Assembly (NCBI RefSeq): GCF_014205845.1
Contig: NZ_JACHCR010000004.1
Location: forward strand, 1 to 64,000
Reading direction: 5' to 3'
Length of the DNA: 64,000 bases
Source: Mucilaginibacter cryoferens
GTDB taxonomy: Bacteria > Bacteroidota > Bacteroidia > Sphingobacteriales > Sphingobacteriaceae
In this document: in pieces, positions 9,055 to 16,639 of the stretch
Layout: each line of letters starts with the position of its first letter
Numbering within the stretch: position 1 is the stretch's first letter
Translations under genes and position numbers: made by a program
The notes under the pieces: model-generated
Told to the model about the DNA's origin: nothing
Seen by the model: only the letters and a program-made list of their open reading frames with translations
Database searches by the model: none

Positions 9055-9561
9055 TTACCTTAAGTTTAAGTTTGGCAAAACAGGCGGAAGATCGTTAGTG
9101 ATTTTAGTTTTGCCTGTAATTATTTCTATTTTTTCTTTACCGTAATACCTAATAATTTCTGCTTTCTCGGCTTCATTCCCACGTTCAAACACGCGTTGAA
9201 TAACAGCCTTATATTGCCTTTGCCAATCTATTTTAGTAAAATCGGTATCCCAAAAAATAATCTTACGGATTATGGAAAGATCGGGTTGGTGTTCGGTATT
9301 AATTTTTCCCTTTTCTTTTTTTATATCATGGTACGCCTGTAATACAAGCATAGTTCCTTCCGTTAGCTGAAGTTGCTGGTCTATTTTAAGCGCAAGTGCG
9401 GGTGTAAGCCTGCGCCTGCCTTTGGTAATTTCGTTGAGTGTTTGTGGATACTCGTGAAGTTGAATGGCAAAAGGGCCTTTTTTGAGGCTTCTCTTCTTCA
9501 ATTCCCGTTCAAGAATAATTCCCGGATGGATGCCTTTATACTTTTCAATTAATAAATCCAT
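9055..9561 (-). CDS. HTH (XRE/HigA-like) plus DUF6922 antitoxin
   Basis: A 168-residue protein. Residues about 8-75 form a HigA-like helix-turn-helix (HPGIILERELKKRSLKKG, then EITKGRRRLTPALALKID). Residues about 100-150 match the DUF6922 pattern (FWDTDFTKIDWQ, VFERGNEAEK, RYYGKEKI). DUF6922 proteins typically sit before AbiEii-type toxins in Bacteroidota. The start at 9561 is preferred over an in-frame ATG at 9591, because the extra residues are hydrophobic and the promoter-proximal repeat lies there. Three direct copies of TAAACAAA and one inverted copy cover the start region, which suggests autoregulation. Most family members I recall lack such a complete HTH, so the fusion is worth noting. 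Confidence 0.82.
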   Translation of the reverse strand: MDLLIEKYKGIHPGIILERELKKRSLKKGPFAIQLHEYPQTLNEITKGRRRLTPALALKIDQQLQLTEGTMLVLQAYHDIKKEKGKINTEHQPDLSIIRKIIFWDTDFTKIDWQRQYKAVIQRVFERGNEAEKAEIIRYYGKEKIEIITGKTKITNDLPPVLPNLNLR

Positions 9562-9600
9562 AAACAAATATAAACAAAAATATGTAAACAAATTTGTTTA
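9561..9600. promoter_or_regulatory. Iterated operator-like sequence before the antitoxin gene
   Basis: TAAACAAA occurs at 9561-9568, 9571-9578 and 9585-9592, and inverted at 9593-9600. The last two form the perfect 16-bp palindrome TAAACAAATTTGTTTA. It overlaps the start of the HTH antitoxin gene, the expected place for an autoregulatory operator. AT-richness alone could produce part of this pattern. Confidence 0.55.
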
Positions 9601-9627
9601 TTCATTCGATAGAAATTATCGAATGAA
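9601..9627 (-). terminator. Hairpin after the second serine hydrolase gene
   Basis: TTCATTCGATA (9601-9611) and TATCGAATGAA (9617-9627) are perfect 11-bp arms with a 5-nt loop. The hairpin lies 3 nt after the stop at 9631. No immediate U run follows, so it may be a weak terminator, an mRNA 3'-end stabiliser or another operator. Confidence 0.5.
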
Positions 9628-9630
9628 GGG

Positions 9631-11121
9631 CTACTGCTTAGTAAACGCCAACCCATCCACAGTAACTGTACTCACTTTGCCTAACTCATCAATATTAAAG
9701 GTTGCCGCTACCTTGCCATATTCTTTACGGGCGTATGGGCCAACAAAGGTGTCGTAGTTCCAACAGGTGGCTTCGGCGGTTAAAAAATTGTTAATGTTGA
9801 GGCTGAGTTTATCGCCGCTGGCGGTTATCACTACCGAGCCGTAAAGCGGATCTGTGTAGGTGCCGGCATAGGCTTTAATATCTAATGTTGGATGTGTGCC
9901 CAACACTCTTTTTGCCTCGTAATCTTTATCGGCTTTATCTCTTTTGGCGTGGATCTCGCCGTAAAGTACTTGAAATTCTTTGTTCCAGTCCTTGTCGCCC
10001 CCTAACGAGAAATAGTCGAAGGCTTTAAACATCAGGGCATGGCGCAGTTCGGCGTGGTCCAGATTGGCCAGTATGTATACGCCTATCTTTTTATCCACTA
10101 TCATTCCGCTAAGGGCAATCAGCCCGGTAAGGCTGCCGGTATGGAAATCTACTTTTTGCCCTTTATAATCCTGCTGAAACCAGCCCATTCCGTAGGTCAT
10201 CCAATGAGGCTTGGTTATACGGGCCGTTGGATAAAATTCATCTTCGGGAACAAATGTTTGTGGCTTCAACAGCATGGCCCAGCTTTCGGGCTTAAGCAAG
10301 CGCTTTGTGCCATACTTGCTGCTATCCAGCATGCAGTTAACCCATTTAGCCATATCCTCTACGCTCGACCATACACCACCAGCCGGGGCAATGGCATCTG
10401 TAATGTCTTTTTGAGCAACAATAATGGCGCTATCAACCTTTACATGTACCGATGTTTGATTGGCCATACCTTTAGATTTGCTAAACGTAGGTACCGTACG
10501 CGTCATGTTTAGGGGAGTAAATATTCTTTTCTGGATAAAGGTTTCCCAGGACATGCCGCTGGCTTTTTCAATAACCTTACCGGCTGTCATATAAAATATG
10601 TTCTGATACACAAACCCAGCTCTGAAACCATATTGGGGTTTTACTAACCGAAGCCGGTGAATGATGTCATCCGTAGGGATGTTCATAATACTCCAGAAAT
10701 AATCGGTGTTACCTACGCCGCTATCATGCAAAAACAAATCGCGAACAGTTAGCTCACGGGTTACATAAGGATCGTATAGCTGAAAGTTGGGCAGGTAATC
10801 GGTAACTTTATCGTCCCAGTGCAGTTTACCTTCGTCTACCAGCATAGCGGCGCAGGCTGCTGTCATTGCTTTGGTGGTTGATGCAATGCCGAATATGGTT
10901 TGTGCGTCAACTTTATCGGGCTTACCCAGTTCGCGCACGCCATAGCCTTTGGCAAAAATTACCTGTCCGTCTTTTACAACAGCTATGGCCAGGCCGGGCA
11001 CATGCCAGTCGGTAACGGCTTGCTGCACATAATTATCAAATGCTTTAATATCGGGCGTGGTTTGTGCAAACGATATGGCTGGCACAAGGCAGATAAAAAG
11101 AATGCTTTTCAAAAACTTCAT
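9631..11121 (-). CDS. Serine hydrolase, class C beta-lactamase fold
   Basis: A 496-residue exported protein with signal peptide MKFLKSILFICLVPAISFAQ (1-20), which fixes the start at 11121 rather than the in-frame ATG at 11193. Catalytic motifs are STTK (81-84), YQN (172-174) and a late FHTGSLTG. A C-terminal beta domain follows from about 385. It has the same domain order as the hydrolase at 4500-6029, and the two are probably old paralogues. D-peptidase or esterase activity is likely; the substrate is not evident. A hairpin lies just after its stop, and its promoter region is the 90 nt before 11208. Confidence 0.88.
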   Translation of the reverse strand: MKFLKSILFICLVPAISFAQTTPDIKAFDNYVQQAVTDWHVPGLAIAVVKDGQVIFAKGYGVRELGKPDKVDAQTIFGIASTTKAMTAACAAMLVDEGKLHWDDKVTDYLPNFQLYDPYVTRELTVRDLFLHDSGVGNTDYFWSIMNIPTDDIIHRLRLVKPQYGFRAGFVYQNIFYMTAGKVIEKASGMSWETFIQKRIFTPLNMTRTVPTFSKSKGMANQTSVHVKVDSAIIVAQKDITDAIAPAGGVWSSVEDMAKWVNCMLDSSKYGTKRLLKPESWAMLLKPQTFVPEDEFYPTARITKPHWMTYGMGWFQQDYKGQKVDFHTGSLTGLIALSGMIVDKKIGVYILANLDHAELRHALMFKAFDYFSLGGDKDWNKEFQVLYGEIHAKRDKADKDYEAKRVLGTHPTLDIKAYAGTYTDPLYGSVVITASGDKLSLNINNFLTAEATCWNYDTFVGPYARKEYGKVAATFNIDELGKVSTVTVDGLAFTKQ

Positions 11122-11204
11122 GATGTTATGACTAAGGCTTTTATGCGATGAATATAACAATAAAATATATTTTAGCCGCCGCGCGTACATCAATAATTAA
11201 AGCG

Positions 11205-11240
11205 CAAAAAAATGCCCCCTCGTTTTAAACAAGGAGCATT
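11205..11240 (-). terminator. Intrinsic terminator of ssb
   Basis: On the minus strand AATGCTCCTTG pairs with the region ending GGGGGCATT and is followed by a run of seven T. It lies about 30 nt after the ssb stop codon, and before the promoter region of the serine hydrolase gene. Confidence 0.8.
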
Positions 11241-11270
11241 AAGTAATATTTGAATTAAATTGTTCCGGTA

Positions 11271-11687
11271 TTAATAAACGGGTGGCAGATCGCCATCGCC
11301 CACAAAATTCATAGATTCTCCGGCTTTTGCGGTTTTGGACATGTCTGTATCAAAGTCGCTTTTACGGCCAAGCATGGTAAAGTTTTCGGCAACTACCTCG
11401 GTGGTGTACTTTTTAATGCCGTCTCTGTCTTCAAATGACCGGGTGCGTAATTTGCCTTCTATGTAAACAAGTTTGCCTTTTTGTAAAAATTTGACAGCCA
11501 TGTCTGCAAGGCCGCGCCACATTACAATGTTATGCCATTCGGTTTGCTCAACCTTGCGGCCATCCTTATTATAGGTTTCGGAAGTAGCTAAGGGGAAACT
11601 GGTTACTGATACGCCGCCATCTAAACTACGTAGTTCGGGGTCCTTGCCTAAATGGCCAACAAGGATAACTTTATTAATTCCAGACAT
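11271..11687 (-). CDS. ssb: Single-stranded DNA-binding protein
   Basis: A 138-residue SSB with one OB fold (residues 1-110) starting MSGINKVILVGHLGKDPELR and including TEWHNIVMWRGLAD and KLVYIEGKLRTRSF, all typical of the family. It binds single-stranded DNA in replication, recombination and repair. The C-terminal tip reads GDGDLPPVY instead of the usual acidic tip ending in PF that recruits partner proteins, so partner binding may differ or another SSB may be the main one. It follows mutY on the same strand after 24 nt, suggesting co-transcription. Confidence 0.95.
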   Translation of the reverse strand: MSGINKVILVGHLGKDPELRSLDGGVSVTSFPLATSETYNKDGRKVEQTEWHNIVMWRGLADMAVKFLQKGKLVYIEGKLRTRSFEDRDGIKKYTTEVVAENFTMLGRKSDFDTDMSKTAKAGESMNFVGDGDLPPVY

Positions 11688-11711
11688 GGCATAAAATAAC
11701 GCAAAATTATT

Positions 11712-12758
11712 CTACAAATTAAAAATATTTTTTATTAATATAAAAATAACCTTCGGAAGCGCCAAGTCAGGCAGGTTTTCAACTGGGATGTAAACCCAGC
11801 TCTCTTTTAATGTAAGTGGGATGCTATCGGTTTTAATCATACGCACAAACAATCTCTGGTGCGTAAGGATGTGTTTTATTACCGGAGTATCTTCTGCAAT
11901 GTTGATCGAGCTGCCAAAAATGTTAACGGTATCAGGTAGTGCTGCAAGTTCATTTGTGGTTAATAATGTATCGGTTTCTACCATTGGTAAATCGTACATG
12001 TTGGCCCATATGTCCTTATCGCCTCTTTTATTCATTAAAACAGTGTTGGCATCGGTAACTAAAAAGTAGTTAAAAAAACGTTCGCGAACTTTTACTGTTT
12101 TTAATTTAACAGGTAAAGCGGTGGTTGCGTTATTTAAAAACGCCGTGCATCCTACATGTACCGGGCAAATACTGCAGGTTGGGTTTTTAGGTTTGCAGAG
12201 CATCGCCCCAAATTCCATCATAGCCTGGTTATGTAATGCAGGGTTTTGCTTATTAAGCAAATCTGTTGCCAGTGCCTGGAATATCTTTTTACCTCCGGTA
12301 GAATTGATGGCATCATAAATACCAAAATAACGTGCCAGTACCCGGTAAACATTACCATCAACCACCGCTCGGGCCTCGTTTGCCGAGAATGATGCCACGG
12401 CAGCTGCTGTATACTCGCCAACACCCTTTAGTTTAATAAGCTCATCATAATTTTTTGGAAAAATGCCATTATAGATCTCCTGTACCAGTTGTGCAGTTTT
12501 AAGCATATTGCGCCCCCTGGAGTAATAGCCCAGCCCTTGCCACAATTTAAGTACTTCATCCTCGTGCGCCGCCGCGAAATCGCTTACAGTAGGGTACTTT
12601 TCAACAAAGCGGTTAAAATAAGGCAAGCCCTGTTCAACCCGGGTTTGTTGCAAAATAATTTCAGATAACCATATAGTATAAGCATCGGTAGTATTACGCC
12701 ATGGCAGATCGCGCTTGTTTATAAGGTACCATTGCTCCAATTCGTCAGTAAAGTTCAT
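11712..12758 (-). CDS. mutY: A/G-specific adenine glycosylase MutY
   Basis: A 348-residue MutY. The helix-hairpin-helix is LKGVGEYTAAAVASFS (110-125). The catalytic residues are Glu33 in LSEIILQQT and Asp134 in VVDGNV. The [4Fe-4S] cluster ligands are Cys188, Cys195, Cys198 and Cys204 (CX6CX2CX5C). A NUDIX-like C-terminal domain (about 225-345) recognises 8-oxoG. The enzyme removes adenine mispaired with 8-oxoguanine. The length is standard. It lies upstream of ssb on the same strand and is divergent from the HU gene. Confidence 0.96.
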   Translation of the reverse strand: MNFTDELEQWYLINKRDLPWRNTTDAYTIWLSEIILQQTRVEQGLPYFNRFVEKYPTVSDFAAAHEDEVLKLWQGLGYYSRGRNMLKTAQLVQEIYNGIFPKNYDELIKLKGVGEYTAAAVASFSANEARAVVDGNVYRVLARYFGIYDAINSTGGKKIFQALATDLLNKQNPALHNQAMMEFGAMLCKPKNPTCSICPVHVGCTAFLNNATTALPVKLKTVKVRERFFNYFLVTDANTVLMNKRGDKDIWANMYDLPMVETDTLLTTNELAALPDTVNIFGSSINIAEDTPVIKHILTHQRLFVRMIKTDSIPLTLKESWVYIPVENLPDLALPKVIFILIKNIFNL

Positions 12759-13059
12759 TAAGGGTAAAGGTATGAGTTAAAGGTAAAAGGCGAAAGGTAA
12801 AAGGAAACTGCGGTTAAGGGTGAAAGGTTATTTAAGAATAACGGCGTAAAGGCCTTTATCTTTTAACCTAAAAACCAAACCTTTCACCTTTATCCTTTCG
12901 CCTTTTACCTTTGATTGTCTATACTTTGTAACGAAAATGTACGTTTTAAGTGCTGAACAAAAAAAAACTGTTAAATATTTCGCTGTTAAATATTAAAGCG
13001 ATACTTTTGCAACCCCAAAACAGTTAAGTATTTATATAATTAAATAAGAAAAATTAGAC
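12759..13059. repeat. mutY-HU intergenic region with purine-word inverted repeat
   Basis: Between the divergent genes, AAAGGTAAAAGGCGAAAGG at 12779-12797 is repeated in reverse complement at 12894-12912. The arms are extended by further variants of the same words (AAAGGTGAAAGG and similar). Beyond the repeat the region is AT-rich and holds the HU promoter. No ORF is convincing. Confidence 0.8.
13002..13009 (+). promoter_or_regulatory. Probable -7 box of the HU gene
   Basis: TACTTTTG matches the Bacteroidota -7 consensus TAnnTTTG and lies 51 nt before the HU start codon. No clear TTG-type -33 box is seen at the expected distance. Confidence 0.4.
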
Positions 13060-13353
13060 ATGACTAAGGCAGAAATTATAACTGAAATCTCATCTAAGAC
13101 AGGTATAGAGAAAGTAGACGTGCAGGAAACTGTTGAGGCGTTTTTTAAAGTTGTTAAAAGCTCAATGGTTGGCGGCGAAAATGTTTACGTTAGAGGATTC
13201 GGTAGTTTTGTAGTAAAGAAAAGGGCGAAAAAGACAGCACGTAACATTTCAAAAAATACTGCCATCATTATTCCAGAGCATTTTGTGCCAAGCTTTAAAC
13301 CAGCAAAAACTTTTGTTGAAAAAGTGAAAACAGGTAACAAAATCAGTAAATAA
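13060..13353 (+). CDS. HU family DNA-binding protein
   Basis: A 97-residue histone-like protein starting MTKAEIITEISSKTGI. It has the N-terminal dimerisation helices (1-45), the beta-arm region with VRGFGSFVVKKRAKKTARN (43-61), and a C-terminal part FVPSFKPAKTFVEKVK. The usual arm Pro is replaced by a stretch KNTAIIIPEHF, common in Bacteroidota HU. It bends and compacts DNA. It is the first gene of a plus-strand group with a TPR protein 8 nt downstream, a 29-residue basic peptide and RNase G, an arrangement I recall as conserved in Bacteroidota. Confidence 0.94.
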   Translation: MTKAEIITEISSKTGIEKVDVQETVEAFFKVVKSSMVGGENVYVRGFGSFVVKKRAKKTARNISKNTAIIIPEHFVPSFKPAKTFVEKVKTGNKISK

Positions 13354-13361
13354 TTTAAGTA

Positions 13362-14204
13362 ATGTATAAGAAACAAATAGCCGTAGGTGTAGCAATAGTT
13401 ATTGTTGTGGGCTATTTGTATCGTTTACCTGTTAAAGGTTTAATAAAACCCAAAGAGGCCAAAAGCGATAAAACAACCGTGCTTACTAACCGTAAGGCTA
13501 CCACAGTAACGGTTGATATGGTATCAGAACCGGCAAAAGCCGCAATTGGGGCGGGTTTGACGGCTAAGATAAATGACCTTGAAGGGCAATTGAAAAACGC
13601 GTCGGGCGCTGATGCCGATAAGTTGCAACAGCAACTGGCAAAACAGTGGGATGACGATAACCAACCCGCACCGGCAGCATTTTACTACCAGGCCCTGGCC
13701 CGGAAAGATAACAAAGCCGAGGATTGGTTAAATGCAGGTAATCGGTTTAACGATGCTTACAAACTAACACAGGATACTTTATTGCAGCCCGCTTTTGTTA
13801 GCAATGCTGCAGAGGCTTTTCAAAATGTCTTAAAGTTACAACCTGAAAGCCTTGCAGGCAAAACAGGATTAGGCGTGGCGTACGTAAATGGCGCCGGTGC
13901 TCCTATGCAAGGTATTGCCTTATTGCTCGAAGTAGTAAAAAAGGACCCGAAAAACTGGAGTGCAAACCTCAATTTAGGAATGTTTGCCATGAAATCGGGC
14001 CAGTTTGAAAAAGCGGTTGTAAGGTTTAAAACACTACTTGCCCAAAAGGTTGAGCTTGAACCAGAATTTTACCTGGCCGAAAGCTACAGGCAATTGGGCA
14101 TGAAGAAGGAAGCTATTGAAGCTTACCAAAAATGCAAAGACATGGTGCCAGATCCAGCATTTGTGCAACGTATTGATGACGACATAAAAGAATTAAAGAA
14201 CTAA
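13362..14204 (+). CDS. Membrane-anchored TPR protein
   Basis: A 280-residue protein with one N-terminal membrane segment (about 5-22, IAVGVAIVIVVGYLYRL) and a soluble domain behind it. Residues about 120-275 contain TPR-like helices, the clearest being AGKTGLGVAYVNGAGAP, WSANLNLGMFAMKSGQFEKA and PEFYLAESYRQLGMKKEA. Its Pro/Ala-rich linker suggests an extended stalk. TPR proteins are scaffolds, and the partner here is unknown. It starts 8 nt after the HU stop, so it is almost certainly co-transcribed with HU. Confidence 0.85.
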   Translation: MYKKQIAVGVAIVIVVGYLYRLPVKGLIKPKEAKSDKTTVLTNRKATTVTVDMVSEPAKAAIGAGLTAKINDLEGQLKNASGADADKLQQQLAKQWDDDNQPAPAAFYYQALARKDNKAEDWLNAGNRFNDAYKLTQDTLLQPAFVSNAAEAFQNVLKLQPESLAGKTGLGVAYVNGAGAPMQGIALLLEVVKKDPKNWSANLNLGMFAMKSGQFEKAVVRFKTLLAQKVELEPEFYLAESYRQLGMKKEAIEAYQKCKDMVPDPAFVQRIDDDIKELKN

Positions 14205-14225
14205 TCACATTTAAAAATTATTATT

Positions 14226-14315
14226 ATGCCCAGCGGTAAAAAACGTAAAAGACACAAAATGGCTACCCACAAACGTAAAAAACGTTTGAGAAAAAACAGA
14301 CATAAAAAGAAATAA
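14226..14315 (+). CDS. 29-aa highly basic peptide, possible small ribosomal protein
   Basis: The ORF encodes MPSGKKRKRHKMATHKRKKR followed by nine more residues, mostly Lys, Arg and His, and ends in a stop at 14313-14315. About two thirds of the residues are basic. It lies 21 nt after the TPR gene and is followed by a good terminator. The composition and the KKRKRH...HKRKKR layout resemble the tiny ribosomal proteins of the bS22 / AURKAIP1-COX24 type, and I recall near-identical peptides at this place in other Bacteroidota. The ribosomal assignment is inference; that it is a real gene is likely. Confidence 0.75.
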   Translation: MPSGKKRKRHKMATHKRKKRLRKNRHKKK

Positions 14316-14338
14316 GCTGCTTTAATAAAAGCAGATTT

Positions 14339-14370
14339 TACCCGCCTTTATTAAAGGTGGGTACTTTTTA
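14339..14370 (+). terminator. Intrinsic terminator after the small basic peptide gene
   Basis: TACCCGCCTTTA (14339-14350) pairs with TAAAGGTGGGTA (14352-14363), with one G-U pair, followed by CTTTTTATT. It ends the HU group and separates it from the RNase G gene. Confidence 0.85.
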
Positions 14371-14435
14371 TTATGGGTGTTTTTTAACCTCTTATTTACA
14401 TACGGTGTTTACCGTTTTAAGAAATGGAGTAGCAG

Positions 14436-15986
14436 TTGATAAAAGAATTAATTATCGATTCATCCCCCAATGGGGCTACTATTGCATTATTACAGGACAA
14501 ACAACTTGTAGAGCTTCATAAAGAGCAAACCAGCAACAATTATACTGTTGGGGATATTTATCTTGGGCGTATCAAAAAGATCATGCCCAGCTTAAATGCC
14601 GCTTTTGTGGATGTAGGCTACGAGAAGGATGCCTTTTTGCATTATCTTGATTTGGGGCCGCAGGTACAAAGCCTGCTTAAGCTAACCAAACAAGTACGTA
14701 GCGGGGGATATCAGTCAAAGCTGTTGGACGGCTTTAAGCTGGAAGCCGATATCAATAAAGGAGGAAAAATCTCCGATTTATTGACCAAAGGCCAGCTTTT
14801 ACCGGTTCAAATAGCCAAAGAACCTATATCAACCAAAGGCCCGCGTTTAAGTTCTGATCTTTCTATAGCAGGGCGATATGTAGTACTGGTTCCGTTTTCG
14901 GAAGCCATCTCTATCTCCAAAAAAATAAAAAGCAATACAGAACGTAACCGCCTGCGTAAGGTTGTAGAGAGTATTAAGCCAAAGCATTTTGGCGTAATCA
15001 TCCGTACGGTATCTGAAGGTAAAGGCGTTGAGGAATTACAAAAAGACTTGCTTGATCTGATATCAAAGTGGGAAGTATTCATTACCAGGTTGCCGTCTAT
15101 AGAACCTTCTAAAAAGGTTTTGGGCGAAATTGGGCGTACATCAACTATCCTTAGGGATATCCTGAACCCCGATTTTCAGCACATCTACGTAAATGATAAC
15201 AGTATGTTCGAAGAAATTCGATCGTACATTCACGAGATCTCCCCGGATATGGAGAGTATAGTACGTATGCATAAGCATAAGGAGCCTATATTTGAACATT
15301 TTGGCGTTGATAAGCAGATTAAAGGAGCCTTTGGTAAAACCGTAAACCTTGCCGGTGGAGCTTACCTGGTAATTGAGCATACCGAAGCGTTGCACGTTAT
15401 AGACGTAAACAGCGGTAACCGCACAGCCAGTAAAGAAAATCAGGAAGAGAACGCCTACCAGGTAAACAAAGAAGCGGCTAAAGAAATTGCCCGCCAGTTA
15501 CGGTTGCGCGATATGGGCGGCATTGTGGTTATCGATTTTATTGATATGCACAAACCGCAGAACCGTAAAGAACTGTTTGATCACCTGCGTGGCGAAATGC
15601 TGTTGGATAGGGCCAAGCACACCATTTTACCTCCGAGTAAATTTGGGTTGGTGCAAATTACCCGCCAGCGAGTGCGCCCCGAAATGAATATTGTAACCAG
15701 CGAAGTGTGCCCTACATGTAATGGTACAGGTACCATTAGGCCAACCATTTTGCTGATGGACGACATTGAAAATAACTTCAATTATATATTGGATGAGCAA
15801 AACGAAAAGGGAATTACCTTATGCGTGCACCCATATATTGAAGCATTTATTAAACAGGGTATTTATACCCGCCAAATGAAATGGTTCCTGAAATACGGAC
15901 AGTGGATTAAGGTTAAAAGCAATCCTGCTTACCAGATCACCGAGTTTCACTTCTTCTCCTCAAAAGACGAAGAGATCAAATTATAG
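14436..15986 (+). CDS. rng: Ribonuclease G/E family endoribonuclease
   Basis: A 516-residue RNase G. An S1 RNA-binding domain at about 38-130 (GDIYLGRIKKIMPSLNAAFVDVG) precedes the RNase H-like and DNase I-like catalytic region. The metal-binding Asp residues are in VIDVNSGNR and VVIDFIDM. The zinc-link motif CPTCNGTG (about 425-432) allows dimerisation. It processes 16S rRNA and turns over mRNA. The start is a TTG at 14436 preceded by GGAG at 14426-14429, a rare visible ribosome binding site. The RNase E C-terminal scaffold is absent, so it is the RNase G type. A terminator follows. Confidence 0.95.
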   Translation: MIKELIIDSSPNGATIALLQDKQLVELHKEQTSNNYTVGDIYLGRIKKIMPSLNAAFVDVGYEKDAFLHYLDLGPQVQSLLKLTKQVRSGGYQSKLLDGFKLEADINKGGKISDLLTKGQLLPVQIAKEPISTKGPRLSSDLSIAGRYVVLVPFSEAISISKKIKSNTERNRLRKVVESIKPKHFGVIIRTVSEGKGVEELQKDLLDLISKWEVFITRLPSIEPSKKVLGEIGRTSTILRDILNPDFQHIYVNDNSMFEEIRSYIHEISPDMESIVRMHKHKEPIFEHFGVDKQIKGAFGKTVNLAGGAYLVIEHTEALHVIDVNSGNRTASKENQEENAYQVNKEAAKEIARQLRLRDMGGIVVIDFIDMHKPQNRKELFDHLRGEMLLDRAKHTILPPSKFGLVQITRQRVRPEMNIVTSEVCPTCNGTGTIRPTILLMDDIENNFNYILDEQNEKGITLCVHPYIEAFIKQGIYTRQMKWFLKYGQWIKVKSNPAYQITEFHFFSSKDEEIKL

Positions 15987-16335
15987 TTTTTGATTTGCAG
16001 ATATGCAAATTTTAGATGTGCAGATGTTGATAAAACGTCTGCACATTTTTTGTTTAGGGAGTGGTGAATACTGCCCCTTATGTTGATATGAAAAGGCGGG
16101 ACGTTTGAGGTTGAAAACACCCTCGCCACCGTCATTGCTAATTTTCCAGGGGAGCGCTTATAATCGTTCGTAACCCCGGCGAATATGGTCCGCCAGCTTA
16201 ACTGTAATTGTATGAAGTAAGCCATAAATTACCCCACCATGTTTGTCACTACATTTTTATACACACTATCCCAAATAAAGTGTTGCTATAATTCAATTAA
16301 TCACCTATTTTTGTTCCCGTTATAATACAGCAAAT
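15987..16335. other. Intergenic region after rng with terminator
   Basis: A terminator hairpin is at 16016-16052: ATGTGCAGATG pairs with CGTCTGCACAT and is followed by six T. The hairpin belongs to a word-like repeat (TGCAGAT/TGCAAAT) seen next to it at 15995-16010. A 92-codon minus-strand ORF through 16225 looks fortuitous. The rest, 16060-16335, holds nothing recognisable apart from the promoter region of the next gene. Confidence 0.7.
16016..16052 (+). terminator. Intrinsic terminator of rng
   Basis: An 11-bp stem, ATGTGCAGATG (16016-16026) with CGTCTGCACAT (16036-16046), with one G-U pair, is followed by a T run. Confidence 0.85.
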
Positions 16336-16527
16336 ATGAAACATCAAGAAGAAGAAAAAGACAACTTAGATTACATCTACTACTTAGTAGCTTTAGTATC
16401 GGGTATGTTTGTTGGCGCAATAATCGATAAAGGTTTTACCTGGATTTTTGTAGGTGGTGTATTAGGCTTATTAACTGCCGCTTTCTTCCTCAATGTTTTG
16501 GTAAGAGGCCGTGGCGAAAAAATCTGA
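16336..16527 (+). CDS. Small two-helix membrane protein, 63 aa
   Basis: The first 13 residues are charged (MKHQEEEKDNLDY). Two hydrophobic helices follow at about 14-34 and 37-57, with a basic C-terminus (VRGRGEKI), so both ends should be cytoplasmic. I do not recognise a named family, although AtpZ/AtpI-like small proteins look similar. Its last 17 nt overlap the next small gene, whose own end overlaps the symporter start. Translation of the three is therefore probably coupled, and a role as accessory subunit or assembly factor of the transporter is a fair inference. Confidence 0.75.
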   Translation: MKHQEEEKDNLDYIYYLVALVSGMFVGAIIDKGFTWIFVGGVLGLLTAAFFLNVLVRGRGEKI

Positions 16528-16639
16528 TCCGGATCTGCCATCATTTATAAGTAATTGGAACCAGTTTTACGGCATAGTAGTCGCATGGCTGGTTTTTTTG
16601 GTTTTTGTATTTTGGCTCATCACAAAGTTTTTTGAATGA
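16511..16639 (+). CDS. Single-span membrane miniprotein, 42 aa, GTG start
   Basis: GTG at 16511 opens a 42-residue frame reading MAKKSDPDLPSFISNWNQFY, then a hydrophobic segment (GIVVAWLVFLVFVFWLITKFFE) to the stop at 16637-16639. It overlaps the preceding small membrane gene by 17 nt and the symporter start by 4 nt (ATGA), in a different frame from both. The strict ATGA junction and a clean single transmembrane helix argue that it is translated. It is short enough to be missed by automatic annotation. I infer an accessory subunit of the symporter; nothing in the sequence proves it. Confidence 0.68.
   Translation: MAKKSDPDLPSFISNWNQFYGIVVAWLVFLVFVFWLITKFFE

Noticed and set aside
4500..11121. 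The two serine hydrolases as beta-lactam resistance genes
   Set aside because: SXXK and YXN show the fold only; the attached beta domain and Bacteroidota context favour peptidase or esterase functions.
15947..16225. 92-codon minus-strand ORF overlapping the rng 3' end and terminator
   Set aside because: It starts in intergenic DNA, crosses the rng terminator and ends inside rng; it has no domain and no neighbour.
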